Assembly (NCBI RefSeq): GCF_005870025.1
Contig: NZ_VATA01000019.1
Coordinates: 1 to 64,000, forward strand
Length of the DNA: 64,000 nt
DNA from: Poseidonocella sp. HB161398
GTDB taxonomy: Bacteria > Pseudomonadota > Alphaproteobacteria > Rhodobacterales > Rhodobacteraceae
Reading direction: 5' to 3'
In this document: positions 45,904-54,239 of the stretch, in pieces
Numbering within the stretch: position 1 is the first letter of the stretch
How the letters are laid out: every line of letters begins with the position of its first letter
Notes under the pieces: model-generated
Seen by the model: the letters and a program-made list of their open reading frames with translations, nothing else
Database searches by the model: none
Told to the model about the DNA's origin: nothing
Position numbers and translations under genes: made by a program

Positions 45904-46683
45904 TCAGCCCCTGGTGACCGACACGGTCTGCGACACCAGCTGCACCATGCCGCGATTCTCCATGAAGGCGGTGTCGTAGGCATCGCGGCCGACGGCGACG
46001 ATCACCGCCGTCTCGGGTCGGCACATGCCGGTCGGATCGACGATATGCCAGCCGCCGTCGAGCCAGACCTGCGAGACGGCGTGGAAATCCGGCGGATCGA
46101 CCTCGGGCGCGTAGACCGAGACATAGCGCGCCGGGATGTCCGCCGCGCGGCAGAGTGAGCACAGCATGTGCGCATAGTCGCGGCAGACCCCCTGGCGGCC
46201 GGTGAAGGTGTCGATCACGGTCGTCTGGGCATGGGAGGCGCCCGGCACGTAGCTCAGCTCTCTGGCCACCCAGTCGCGGATCGCCGCCACCTTGGCGCCG
46301 CCGTCCAGATCGCCGAAACGGCGCAGGGCGAAGGTCTCGAACATGTCGGACTGGCAGAAGCGGCTGGGCCGCAGATAGGTCATCGCCTCGGCGGGCAGGT
46401 CGTGCCAGGGCGCGGCCATCATGCCCTCGAGCGTCCCGTCGAGGCGGGTGACCTCCACCGAGGCGCGATAGGCCAGGCGCAGCCGGTCGTGATCCAGCCG
46501 GGCGATGACGCGGCTGCCGATGCCGCTCTCGCCGGGGATGCGCGACAGCGCCGCGCCGCCGATCTCCAGCCGGCTGGAGAGCACGCGCTGCCCCGGGGCA
46601 GAGGCCGCCTCCAGGGTCAGGAACACCACGCGCTCCTCGCCCAGCCGGTAGTCCATCGCCACGTCGATATCGATCCTGCCCAA
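45904..46683 (-). CDS. Transglutaminase-like cysteine protease-fold protein
   Basis: A 259-residue protein with an N-terminal beta domain and a C-terminal transglutaminase core. The triad is visible: Cys in TGRQGVCRDYAHMLCSL (about residue 166), His in PPDFHAVSQVWLDG (about residue 203), Asp in WHIVDPTGM. The family contains peptidases and cross-linkers. Bacterial stand-alone copies are often peptidase-like and uncharacterised. No signal peptide, so probably cytoplasmic. Single gene, 161 bases from the rpmE stop. Confidence 0.88.
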   Translation of the reverse strand: MGRIDIDVAMDYRLGEERVVFLTLEAASAPGQRVLSSRLEIGGAALSRIPGESGIGSRVIARLDHDRLRLAYRASVEVTRLDGTLEGMMAAPWHDLPAEAMTYLRPSRFCQSDMFETFALRRFGDLDGGAKVAAIRDWVARELSYVPGASHAQTTVIDTFTGRQGVCRDYAHMLCSLCRAADIPARYVSVYAPEVDPPDFHAVSQVWLDGGWHIVDPTGMCRPETAVIVAVGRDAYDTAFMENRGMVQLVSQTVSVTRG

Positions 46684-46792
46684 AACTGCACCTCTTGTCT
46701 TTTCCGCACTTGCATCAAGGCGTTCCGCGCAGCGGCCCGCCTTGGTCTACGCCCGAGGCTGGCAGAGGTTTCCCCGATTGTCGCCGGAAAAG

Positions 46793-46821
46793 AAAAAGGG
46801 CCGCCCCGCAGGGCAGCCCTT
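46793..46821 (-). terminator. Intrinsic terminator of the rplS-rpmE transcript
   Basis: On the minus strand AAGGGC(T)GCCC pairs with GGGC(G)GCCCTT around a short loop (46821-46798), followed by five T residues at 46797-46793. It lies 24 bases past the rpmE stop. Confidence 0.85.
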
Positions 46822-46844
46822 GAAATGCGCGATGGCGGTCAGGC

Positions 46845-47066
46845 TCAGAAGCCGAGGCCTTCGTATTTCTTCTTGAACTTGGAGACGCGGCCGCCCTGGT
46901 CGAGCAGGCGGGTGTTGCCGCCGGTCCAGGCCGGGTGCGCCAGCGGATCGATGTCCAGCGACAGCGTGTCGCCTTCCTTGCCCCAGACGGATTTCATCTG
47001 GATGATCGTGCCATCGGTCATCTTGACGTTGATGAGATGGTATTCGGGATGGATGTCTGCTTTCAT
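46845..47066 (-). CDS. rpmE: 50S ribosomal protein L31
   Basis: A 73-residue L31 with [19 protein letters not shown] at the N-terminus, [13 protein letters not shown] and the basic end [13 protein letters not shown]. The zinc cysteines of the C+ paralogue are absent (no CxxC pair), so this is the zinc-free form. The start is 11 bases after the rplS stop, so the two are co-transcribed and end at the terminator at 46793. Confidence 0.95.
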   Translation of the reverse strand: MKADIHPEYHLINVKMTDGTIIQMKSVWGKEGDTLSLDIDPLAHPAWTGGNTRLLDQGGRVSKFKKKYEGLGF

Positions 47067-47077
47067 CGGTCCGGTCC

Positions 47078-47470
47078 TTACGCGTCGGCGCCGGCCTTGG
47101 CGGCCTTCGGCTTGTAGTTGGAGACCTCTGCGATACGGGCGGACTTGCCGCGGCGCGCACGCAGGTAGTAGAGCTTCGCACGGCGCACGCGGCCGCGGCG
47201 CACGACTTCGATGCTCTCGATATTGGTCGAGTAGAGCGGGAAGATACGCTCGACGCCTTCGCCGAAGCTGATCTTGCGGACCGTGAACGACCCGGCGATG
47301 CCCTGGCCGTTCTTGCGGGAAATGCAGACGCCCTCGTAGTTCTGGACGCGGGTCCGGGTGCCTTCGGTCACTTTGAAGCCGACGCGAATGGTGTCGCCCG
47401 CCTTGAAGTCGGGAATGGACTTCCCGAGGGAGGCGATTTGCTCGGCCTCCAGCTGTGCGATCAGATCCAT
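47078..47470 (-). CDS. rplS: 50S ribosomal protein L19
   Basis: A 130-residue L19 with [24 protein letters not shown], the [24 protein letters not shown] core and the basic [18 protein letters not shown] segment, all characteristic. The C-terminus carries a short Lys/Ala tail. The ATG at 47470 follows AGGAGAG. A small hairpin at 47490-47506 lies just ahead of that site and may be a leader control element. Confidence 0.96.
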   Translation of the reverse strand: MDLIAQLEAEQIASLGKSIPDFKAGDTIRVGFKVTEGTRTRVQNYEGVCISRKNGQGIAGSFTVRKISFGEGVERIFPLYSTNIESIEVVRRGRVRRAKLYYLRARRGKSARIAEVSNYKPKAAKAGADA

Positions 47471-47489
47471 CTGATCTCTCCTGTCTGGC

Positions 47490-47506
47490 TCACGGTTATC
47501 CCGTGA
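47490..47506 (-). promoter_or_regulatory. Small leader hairpin before rplS
   Basis: TCACGG at 47490-47495 pairs with CCGTGA at 47501-47506 around TTATC, about 11 bases before the L19 ribosome site. A ribosomal-protein leader structure is possible. Conservation would decide. Confidence 0.35.
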
Positions 47507-47740
47507 AGGTGGTGGCGTCCCAGAGCTCCGCGCCTTCTGTCGGGTCCGCCTCGGCGCCCGCGGGAGTTAGGTCGTCCTTGCTTTTCGTCGCCCCGACCGG
47601 GAACGCGCCCCGGCGCCATCAGAAGAAGACGGCGCGCAACCAGGCACAGCACGAGTCGGAAGTGGGGGGTCTATGACAGGAAGCGTCCCGCTTTTCAAGC
47701 GCGGAATGCCGCAGGCAGCGCAGGCCTCCGGGGCGCCGTC

Positions 47741-48061
47741 TCAGGGGGCCGCGCAGGCCGGTCCGGGACCCCGGGTGACGCGCGACACGCGGTCCCCGTC
47801 GTACCAGACATGCATGTAGCCATAGGGCCCGCCGCTCCCGTACATGTAGGCGGTGCAATCGCCGCTGCCGCTGCCTGCCGCGCCCGGTCCGAGCATCGCG
47901 GTGACGTCGCTGCGCGCCATGCCGGGCGCGATCCCCGCCATATGCGCCGGACCGCCCGCCATATGGCCGTAGCCTGGCCCGCCCATGTGGTGGCAGGCCG
48001 CGAGGAGGGGAAGCAGCAGCAGCGCCGCGAGGCGCCCCCTGCCGGTCTGCCATGCGTGCAT
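47741..48061 (-). CDS. Small lipoprotein, possibly BamE-like
   Basis: A 106-residue protein with a lipobox LLPLLAAC (cysteine at about residue 23) and a Gly/His/Met-rich stretch (CHHMGGPGYGHMAGGPAH) before IAPGMARSDVTAMLGPG and DRVSRVTRGPG. The last two segments recall the SmpA/BamE fold (GMxxxxVxxxLG, then V on a strand), which supports OMP assembly or a related outer-membrane role. The His/Met stretch could bind copper or nickel. It lies between trmD and rplS on the same strand. Confidence 0.65.
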   Translation of the reverse strand: MHAWQTGRGRLAALLLLPLLAACHHMGGPGYGHMAGGPAHMAGIAPGMARSDVTAMLGPGAAGSGSGDCTAYMYGSGGPYGYMHVWYDGDRVSRVTRGPGPACAAP

Positions 48062-48143
48062 CCGCCCTGCCTCCCGCTCCGAAAACCTGCCGGATGCTAG
48101 GACGGATCCTGCCCTTTGGGAATGCGGCGCGTCGCCCTTGCGG

Positions 48144-48959
48144 CTAGCGCGTCTCCGGCGTGCCGGCGAGATGGCGCTGCCACAGGTCGGGACGGCGGGC
48201 CTTGGTCAGCTCTTCGGCCTGCTGGCGCCGCCATTCGGCGATCTTCGCGTGATTGCCCGACAGCAGCACCTCGGGGATCGCGCGGCCCGCCCAGTCGGCC
48301 GGGCGGGTGTATTGCGGATGCTCGAGGAGCCCGCCGGAATGGCTCTCCTCCTCGGTGGAGGCGGCATTGCCGAGCACGCCGGGCAGCAGCCGCACCGTCG
48401 CGTCGAGCATCGCCTGCGCGGCGATCTCGCCGCCGGTCAGGACGAAATCGCCCAGGGAGACTTCCTCGACCTGGTAGGCGTCCAGAACGCGCTGGTCGAC
48501 GCCCTCGAAACGGCCGCAGAGCAGGGTGACGCCGCGCGCCCGCGACCAGCGCCGCGCCATCGCCTGGTCGAAGCGCCGCCCGCGCGGGGAGAGATAGACC
48601 AGCGGCCAGTCGGTGCGGTCCTCGGGCGTGCCGGCCATCGCCATGTCGAGCGCGCGCGAGACCACGTCGGCGCGCAGCACCATGCCCGCGCCGCCGCCTG
48701 CGGGCGTATCGTCGACATTGCGGTGCTTTCCCTCGCCGAAGGGGCGCAGGTCGATCGGATGGAGCTGCCAGAGCCCCTCCTGCAGCGCCTTGCCGGTCAG
48801 CGATTCCCCCAGCACGCCGGGGAAGGCGCCGGGAAACAGCGTCACGATCCGGGCCTGCCAGGCATGCAGGAGCTCGGGCGTCTCGCTGAGGAGGTCGCGC
48901 GGCTGCAGCGTCGCTCGGATCGACTTGCGGCCATGGCTGCGGCTGGGCGCGTCGCTCAT
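48144..48959 (-). CDS. trmD: tRNA (guanine37-N1)-methyltransferase TrmD
   Basis: Methylates G37 of tRNA to prevent frameshifting, using SAM in a trefoil knot. The 271-residue protein has [48 protein letters not shown] and the knot motif [18 protein letters not shown]. The N-terminus is longer than usual by about 25 residues ([19 protein letters not shown]) because the frame begins inside the rimM stop. Internal starts nearer the [10 protein letters not shown] core are possible. It overlaps rimM by four bases. Confidence 0.95.
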   Translation of the reverse strand: MSDAPSRSHGRKSIRATLQPRDLLSETPELLHAWQARIVTLFPGAFPGVLGESLTGKALQEGLWQLHPIDLRPFGEGKHRNVDDTPAGGGAGMVLRADVVSRALDMAMAGTPEDRTDWPLVYLSPRGRRFDQAMARRWSRARGVTLLCGRFEGVDQRVLDAYQVEEVSLGDFVLTGGEIAAQAMLDATVRLLPGVLGNAASTEEESHSGGLLEHPQYTRPADWAGRAIPEVLLSGNHAKIAEWRRQQAEELTKARRPDLWQRHLAGTPETR

Positions 48960-49507
48960 GCCTGCGGTTCCCCGTCTTCGTCGTCGTCATCCTCGCCGCC
49001 GCCGAACAGTCCGGCAGGCGGGTCGGCGATGATCCGTCCGGCGGCCAGGTCGACTGTCGGCACCGCTTCGCGGGTGAAGGGCAGGAGCACGCCGCCCTTC
49101 AGCCCGGGGCCGTGGATCTCCAGCAGGTCGCCCGCGCCATGGTCGTAGACCGCGCGCACCCGGCCGAGCCGCGTGCCGCCGGTATCGACGACCTCGAGGC
49201 CGATCAGGTCGGCATGGTAGAATTCGTCATCGGGCAGCGAGGGCAGCCGGTCGCGCGGCGCGTAGAGCCGCACGCCCTTCAGCGCGTCCGCCGCCTCCTT
49301 GGTGGAGACCCCGCCCAGCCGCGCGGCCAGGCCGTTCTTGATCGGCCGGGTGATCTTCACGGTGAAGCTGCGGCTGCCATCTTCCGTGGTCAGCGGCGCA
49401 TAGTCGGCGATCGCCTCGGGCTCGGCGCAGAAGCTCTTCAGCCGCACCTCGCCACGCACCCCGAAGGATCCGGCAATCGCGCCCACGCAGGTCAGATCCG
49501 CCATCAC
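48956..49507 (-). CDS. rimM: Ribosome maturation factor RimM
   Basis: Binds S19 and helps assemble the 30S head. The 183-residue protein has the N-terminal RimM domain ([19 protein letters not shown] at about residues 8-26), then the PRC barrel ([38 protein letters not shown]). An acidic tail ([15 protein letters not shown]) ends the protein. The start overlaps the stop of the 47-residue upstream gene by four bases, and the stop overlaps trmD. Confidence 0.95.
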   Translation of the reverse strand: MMADLTCVGAIAGSFGVRGEVRLKSFCAEPEAIADYAPLTTEDGSRSFTVKITRPIKNGLAARLGGVSTKEAADALKGVRLYAPRDRLPSLPDDEFYHADLIGLEVVDTGGTRLGRVRAVYDHGAGDLLEIHGPGLKGGVLLPFTREAVPTVDLAAGRIIADPPAGLFGGGEDDDDEDGEPQA

Positions 49508-49647
49508 TCCACTCCCTTGCAGAAACCGCGCGCATCAACAGAGCCGCCCGCGTCGAGGCAGGCCTGCATCAGCTCGTAGCGGGCATATTCCGCTCCGGCA
49601 TAGCCGCCTACGGCCAGAAGTGTCGCATAGATTATCAGTCGGATCAC
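49504..49647 (-). CDS. Small single-helix membrane protein
   Basis: A 47-residue protein, [34 protein letters not shown] at the N-terminus, with one membrane segment (residues 3-19) and two cysteines (ACLDAG, RGFCKGV). The GTG at 49647 follows GGAG at about 12 bases. Its stop overlaps the rimM start (ATGA), which supports real translation. Function unknown. It lies between bluB and rimM. Confidence 0.6.
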   Translation of the reverse strand: MIRLIIYATLLAVGGYAGAEYARYELMQACLDAGGSVDARGFCKGVE

Positions 49648-49669
49648 GGGCCGGGCTCCGTCGGCTGTC

Positions 49670-50296
49670 TCATCGCAGGACGAGCGCGGGCCGGGGGCGG
49701 CGATGCTCCCAGCCCAGGCGCTCAAGTTCGGGGGCGGTCTCCTCCGTCTCGGGCCAGCCGAGGCAGAGATAGGCGACCAGCCGCCAGTCGCCGGGCAGGG
49801 CGAGCGCCTCGCGCACCCGCAGGGGGTCGAGGATCGAGACCCAGCCCATGCCCAGTCCCTGGGCGCGCGCCGCCAGCCACATCTGCATCACCGCGCAGAC
49901 CACCGAATAGCGGCGCATCTCGGGCATGCTCTGCGCGCCGAGACCGGAGCCCTGCTCCGTCGCCTCGTCGCAGAACACCGCCCATTGCACCGGCGCGCGG
50001 TCCATCCCGGAAAGCTTCAGCCCGGCATAGAGCCGGGCCTGCTCGCCGTCATATCCCGACAGCGCGGTCGCGTTGGCGTCGCGGAAGATGTCGCGCATCG
50101 ACTGGCGTGCCCCGGGACTGGCCACCGAGACCAGCCGCCAGGGCTGCGACAGCCCCACCGAGGGGGCCGTGTCGAGGCAGTCCAGACAGCGCTCCAGGAC
50201 GGTGTCCGGCACGGGATCCGTGCGGAAGCGGCGCGTGTCGCGCCGGAGCCGCATCAGCCGTGCCAGCTCGTCCGGGAAGCTGTCCGGAAAGCGCAC
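49670..50296 (-). CDS. bluB: 5,6-dimethylbenzimidazole synthase BluB
   Basis: Fragments reduced FMN with oxygen to give DMB, the lower ligand of cobalamin. The 208-residue nitroreductase-fold protein has the family pattern [36 protein letters not shown] (flavin-binding loop) and the C-terminal GMGWVSILDPLRVREALALP, then YLCLGWPE. It starts five bases after the rpsP stop in the transcript, so a B12 gene is read with ribosomal genes. cobO is 28 kb away. Confidence 0.92.
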   Translation of the reverse strand: MRFPDSFPDELARLMRLRRDTRRFRTDPVPDTVLERCLDCLDTAPSVGLSQPWRLVSVASPGARQSMRDIFRDANATALSGYDGEQARLYAGLKLSGMDRAPVQWAVFCDEATEQGSGLGAQSMPEMRRYSVVCAVMQMWLAARAQGLGMGWVSILDPLRVREALALPGDWRLVAYLCLGWPETEETAPELERLGWEHRRPRPALVLR

Positions 50297-50301
50297 GGGC
50301 C

Positions 50302-50667
50302 TTACTCGGCCGTGGCTTCCTCGGCTGCTGCGGCTGCCTTGGCTGCCTTCTCTTCGGCGCGGTCCTTGGCTTTCTTGCCCGGCTCGCCCTTCTTCAGGTT
50401 GGCGCGCTCTTTCTTGCCGACGACGCCGGCAGCTTCGAGCATGCGCGACACGCGGTCGGTCGGCTGGGCGCCTTCGCCGAGCCAGTACTGGACGCGCTCG
50501 ACATTCATGATCACGCGGCGCTCGTCATCCTTGGCGAGCAGCGGGTTGTAGGTGCCCAGCTTCTCGATGAAGCGGCCGTCGCGCGGCATGCGCGAGTCGG
50601 AGGCGACGATGGCGTAGTGGGGGCGCTTCTTGGAGCCGCCGCGGGCGAGGCGAAGTTTCATGGCCAT
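50302..50667 (-). CDS. rpsP: 30S ribosomal protein S16
   Basis: A 121-residue S16 with the family N-terminus [37 protein letters not shown] and [20 protein letters not shown] 40-residue Lys/Ala/Glu-rich tail ([19 protein letters not shown] and onward) extends the usual 80 residues, as in other alphaproteobacteria. The start codon could be either of the first two Met (MAMK). It heads the rpsP-bluB-rimM-trmD part of the cluster. Confidence 0.95.
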   Translation of the reverse strand: MAMKLRLARGGSKKRPHYAIVASDSRMPRDGRFIEKLGTYNPLLAKDDERRVIMNVERVQYWLGEGAQPTDRVSRMLEAAGVVGKKERANLKKGEPGKKAKDRAEEKAAKAAAAAEEATAE

Positions 50668-50715
50668 GGGTTGAGTCCTTTCATATTCATGGCGTTGCTT
50701 GACGGCGGGGCCGTC

Positions 50716-51018
50716 TTACGACTGGTGCTTCTTGTGGTGCTGGATCACTTCGGCGATGATGAAGTTCAGGAAATTCTTGGCGAATTCCGGATCCAGGTCG
50801 GCTTCCACCGCCAGCCGTTCGAGCCTGGCGATCTGGATGGCTTCCCGCGCCGGGTCGGACGGCGGCAGGTCGTGTTCGGCTTTCAGATGGCCCACGGCCT
50901 GGGTGTGCTTGAAGCGCTCGCCCAGGGTGTAGACCAGGATGGCGTCGAGCCGGTCGATGCTTTCGCGATGCCCCTTGAGGAGCTCGGCGGCGCGCTCGGC
51001 GGTCTTGGTGTCGGTCAT
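50716..51018 (-). CDS. Chorismate mutase, AroQ class
   Basis: Converts chorismate to prephenate for Phe/Tyr synthesis. The 100-residue, all-helical AroQ domain stands alone: HRESIDRLDAILVYTLGERF (active-site Arg and Asp), TQAVGHLKAEHDLPPSDPARE (conserved Lys and Arg) and AKNFLNFIIAEVIQHHKKH. I chose the ATG at 51018 because it overlaps the stop of the upstream small gene (ATGA). Downstream is rpsP after 48 bases. Confidence 0.9.
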   Translation of the reverse strand: MTDTKTAERAAELLKGHRESIDRLDAILVYTLGERFKHTQAVGHLKAEHDLPPSDPAREAIQIARLERLAVEADLDPEFAKNFLNFIIAEVIQHHKKHQS

Positions 51019-51245
51019 CGGTTCCTCGCGGCGGCTGGGACGGTCCGGGGGATGGCCAGGCCGAGCGCCAGGGCATGGCCGACGGGCGGCGGCATGCGGC
51101 GGCGGCACAGCGGCGTCCTGGATTTCACGGCGCGGCCCATCCGGAACAGCGACCGCCACATCACCGGCGCCTTGGCGCGGGTGAAGGTCGGCCAGGTCCA
51201 GCGGGCGTGGATGTAGACATGGTGCATCGTGCCGTAGGGGATCAT
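51015..51245 (-). CDS. Small hypothetical protein in the ffh-rpsP operon
   Basis: A 76-residue basic protein, MIPYGTMHHVYIHARWTWPT at the N-terminus, Trp/Arg-rich with a proline-containing C-terminal hydrophobic stretch (MPPPVGHALALGLAIP). It recalls no family. It overlaps the GNAT stop and the chorismate mutase start by four bases each (ATGA both times), which argues that it is translated. GTMHHVY plus dense basic residues hint at RNA contact but this is speculation. Confidence 0.55.
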   Translation of the reverse strand: MIPYGTMHHVYIHARWTWPTFTRAKAPVMWRSLFRMGRAVKSRTPLCRRRMPPPVGHALALGLAIPRTVPAAARNR

Positions 51246-51766
51246 GCCGCCGCCTCCGCGCTGCCGCGGGCCGGGTGGCGCCAGATCTCGACGGCGCCGT
51301 GGCCGACCAGCTCGTGCATGCCCTCGAGCGTGCAGCCGAGCCGTTTCGCCACCGCGGCCGAGGCCGGGTTCCCCGGATGCACGAAGCTGATCGCGGTCGG
51401 CCAGCCGAGCGTGCCGTAGCACCAGTCGCGCACCGCGCGGGCCGCCTCGGTGGCATAGCCCTTGCCCTCGAAGCCCGCCATCAGGTCCCAGCCGATTTCC
51501 GGCTCGGGCCAGCCCTCGGGGCACCAGGCGCCGATATTGCCGACGAAGGCGCCGGTGGCGGCCTCGGTCACGGCGAAGCGGCCATAGCCCTTCAGCGTCC
51601 AGTGGCCGATCTCGCAGGCGAGCTGCCGCCAGGCCTGGTCGCGCGTCTTCGGGCCGCCGACATGATGCGACCGCTCGGAGGCGTAGAATGCGGCCAGGGG
51701 CTCGAAATGCGCCGCGCCGAGCGGGCCGAGCACCAGCCGTTCGCTATGGAGGACAGGCGTCTGCAT
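51242..51766 (-). CDS. GNAT N-acetyltransferase, RimJ/RimL type
   Basis: A 174-residue GNAT. The opening LHSERLVLGPLGAAHFEPL is typical of RimJ/RimL/YjaB-like enzymes, with the acetyl-CoA loop FEGKGYATEAARAVRDWCYG (about residues 98-117, the Q/RxxGxA motif) and VHPGNPASAAVAKRLGCTLEG. It would acetylate an N-terminus or small molecule. Ribosomal substrates are possible given the neighbours. It starts two bases after the ffh stop. Confidence 0.87.
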   Translation of the reverse strand: MQTPVLHSERLVLGPLGAAHFEPLAAFYASERSHHVGGPKTRDQAWRQLACEIGHWTLKGYGRFAVTEAATGAFVGNIGAWCPEGWPEPEIGWDLMAGFEGKGYATEAARAVRDWCYGTLGWPTAISFVHPGNPASAAVAKRLGCTLEGMHELVGHGAVEIWRHPARGSAEAAA

Positions 51767-51768
51767 CG

Positions 51769-53241
51769 TTACTTCTTCTTGCCGAACCCGCTGAGACCCG
51801 GGGGCAGGGCGCCGCCGCCGAGCCCGGGCATGCCGCCCATCTTGCCCATCTGCGCCTGGGCATCGGCCATCTCGGCCTCCGACGGCATCTTGCCGCCCAT
51901 CATGCCCTTCATCTGGCGCATCAGGCCCTTCTTGTTCATCTTGCCGAGCTTCTTCATCGCATCGGCCATCTGCCGGTGCATCTTCAGCAGCCGGTTCAGC
52001 TCCTGAACGTCGAGCCCGGCGCCCTGGGCGATCCGCTTCTTGCGGCTGGCCTGCAGGAGGGCGGGGTTGGCGCGCTCCTTCTTGGTCATCGAGCTGATCA
52101 GCGCGATCTGGCGGCGCAGCAGCTTGTCGTCCATGCCCGCGGACTCGGCCTGCTTGGCCATCTTGGCCATGCCCGGCATCATGCCCATCACGCCCTGCAT
52201 GCCGCCCATCTTGATCATCTGCTCAAGCTGGGAGCGCAGGTCGTTCATGTTGAACTGGCCTTTCTGGAAGCGCTTCATCATGCGCTCGGCCTGTTCGATC
52301 TCCAGCGTTTCCTGCGCCTTCTCGACCAGGCTGACGATGTCGCCCATCCCGAGGATGCGGCCCGCGATCCGGTGCGGGTGGAATTCCTCCAGCGCGTCCA
52401 TCTTCTCGCCGAGGCCGACGAACTTGATCGGCTTGCCGGTGACGGCGCGCATCGACAGCGCGGCGCCGCCGCGGCCGTCGCCGTCCATCCGGGTCAGAAC
52501 GACGCCGGAAATGCCGATGCGGCTGTCGAAATTCTCCGCGGTGGTCACCGCGTCCTGGCCGGTCAGGCCGTCGACGACCAGGATGGTCTCGCGCGGGGAG
52601 GCGACGTCGCGCACCCGCTCCACCTGGGTCATCAGCTCTTCGTCGATCGACAGCCGGCCGGCGGTGTCGAGCAGGAAGACGTCGTAGCCGCCCAGTTCCG
52701 CCTGCTGCTTGGCGCGCTTGGCGATGGCGACCGCGTCCTGGCCGGGGATGATCGGCAGGGTGTCGACGCCGATCTGGCGGCCGAGGATCTCCAGCTGCTC
52801 CATGGCGGCCGGGCGGTTGGTGTCGAGCGAGGCCATCAGGACGCGCTTGTTGTTGCGCTCCTTCAGCCGCTTGGCGATCTTGGCGGTGGTCGTCGTCTTG
52901 CCGCCGCCCTGCAGGCCGACCATCAGGATCGGCGCGGGCGGGCTGTCGACTTTCAGTTCGCCGGGATTGGGATTGTCGCCCGCCAGCATCTCGATCAGCT
53001 CGTCATGGACGATCTTCACGACCTGCTGGCCCGGGGTCACGGATTTCGTGACATTCGCGCCGGTGGCCTTCTTGGTAACGGCCTTGACGAAGTCGCGGGT
53101 CACCGGCAGCGAGACGTCGGCCTCCAGCAGCGCGGTGCGCACTTCGCGCATGGCGGTCTTGACGTCTTCCTCCGACAGGGCCCCGGCCTTGGTCAGACGG
53201 TCGAAGACCCCGCCAAGGCGTTCCGACAGACTTTCGAACAT
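51769..53241 (-). CDS. ffh: Signal recognition particle protein Ffh
   Basis: The SRP54 GTPase that delivers inner-membrane proteins with 4.5S RNA to FtsY. The 490-residue protein has the N domain (FESLSERLGGVFDRLTKAG), G1 loop GLQGGGKTTTTAKIA (about residues 107-121), DTNRPAA (G2), LLDTAGRL (G3), TRMDGDGRGGAA (G4), and the Met-rich M domain (QFNMNDLRSQLEQMIKMGGMQ onward). The ATG at 53241 follows GGAGG. A longer frame to 53340 is not family-like. It heads the minus-strand cluster. Confidence 0.96.
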   Translation of the reverse strand: MFESLSERLGGVFDRLTKAGALSEEDVKTAMREVRTALLEADVSLPVTRDFVKAVTKKATGANVTKSVTPGQQVVKIVHDELIEMLAGDNPNPGELKVDSPPAPILMVGLQGGGKTTTTAKIAKRLKERNNKRVLMASLDTNRPAAMEQLEILGRQIGVDTLPIIPGQDAVAIAKRAKQQAELGGYDVFLLDTAGRLSIDEELMTQVERVRDVASPRETILVVDGLTGQDAVTTAENFDSRIGISGVVLTRMDGDGRGGAALSMRAVTGKPIKFVGLGEKMDALEEFHPHRIAGRILGMGDIVSLVEKAQETLEIEQAERMMKRFQKGQFNMNDLRSQLEQMIKMGGMQGVMGMMPGMAKMAKQAESAGMDDKLLRRQIALISSMTKKERANPALLQASRKKRIAQGAGLDVQELNRLLKMHRQMADAMKKLGKMNKKGLMRQMKGMMGGKMPSEAEMADAQAQMGKMGGMPGLGGGALPPGLSGFGKKK

Positions 53242-53680
53242 CCAAGGTCCTCCTGCGACCGTTGACGACATGCTTCCCAGATGGGAGGCGGTGATCCCGA
53301 ATGGAACCCGATCAAGCGGAAGCGGCACCCGCGGGCGCAACGCGCTGGCGTGTGTCGATCCCGGAACGGCCGGGACCGGAAGACTCGGGGACTTCCGGGA
53401 TGGACCCCGCGCTTAGCGCCCTCCGGAAGAAAAGTCAATCGCCGGGAGCCGAAAGATCGGGCAGCCGCGGGATGCGCGGCCGATGCGCGGCTGTCACTAT
53501 ATATATAGTCAGCCACGGGCAATCCCGGAGCGTCATATCGGCGTGAGCCGCGGGGCCGAGGCGGTTTCTGATATGGCGCAAGGCGCGGCGGGCGATAGGG
53601 TGGCAGGGTAGGGCCGATGCCGCGGGGCCGTTCCATGCGCCGGCGCGGCCTGTCCGGGAGTTGCCGAGGAGGGACCACCG
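53242..53680. other. Intergenic stretch with AT-rich palindrome
   Basis: A 439-base gap before the next plus-strand gene. It includes a striking ACTATATATATAGT palindrome at 53496-53509 in otherwise GC-rich DNA, and no gene I can support. It must contain the divergent ffh promoter. Confidence 0.45.
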
Positions 53681-54136
53681 ATGAAAGCAGCAGGAGAAAC
53701 ACGGCACCAGCCCTTCACCGCGGCCGAGCTGCGGGGATACATGGCGGAGCTGGAAGCGGAGAAGCAGAAGCTTCTCGACATGAAGCGCTCCAAGGCCGAG
53801 AACGCGATGCGCGACGTGGCCGAGGAATTCACCCGCGGCCACCTGACCCACGAAGAACTGGAAGAGGTGCGCCGCAAGATCCGCCATGCGGTGGATCACG
53901 GCATGTTCGAGGTGATGGTGATGCGCTTCCCGTCGAGCCTGTGCTCGGACAAGGGGCGGGCGGTCAACAACGCGCTGCCGAACTGGCCGGAGACGCTGCC
54001 CCGCAAGGCGCACGAGCTCTACCTGACCTGGGAGAAGGTGGCCAAGCCCGCGGGCTACCACCTGCGCGCCTATATCCTCGACTTCCCGAACGGGATGCCG
54101 GGCGATGTCGGGATCTTCCTGAACTGGGCGGCCTGA
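53681..54136 (+). CDS. Hypothetical protein, conserved-looking
   Basis: A 151-residue soluble protein. A charged helix-rich N-terminal half (ELEAEKQKLLDMKRSKAENAM, EEFTRGHLTHEELEEVRRKI) is followed by a beta-containing part with FEVMVMRFPSSLCSDKGRAV and YHLRAYILDFPNGMPGDVGI. No named family comes to mind. AGGAGGGACC precedes the ATG, giving a good ribosome site. It sits alone. Length and codon use are typical of an expressed core gene. Confidence 0.72.
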   Translation: MKAAGETRHQPFTAAELRGYMAELEAEKQKLLDMKRSKAENAMRDVAEEFTRGHLTHEELEEVRRKIRHAVDHGMFEVMVMRFPSSLCSDKGRAVNNALPNWPETLPRKAHELYLTWEKVAKPAGYHLRAYILDFPNGMPGDVGIFLNWAA

Positions 54137-54239
54137 AACCGGGTGGCCTGAATCTGGGCGCGCTGATGGAAGAAGACCGCCCCGGCGGGGCCGGGACGGT
54201 CTTCGGGTGCATCAGGGACGATGGCGGCCGCAGCCGCGG

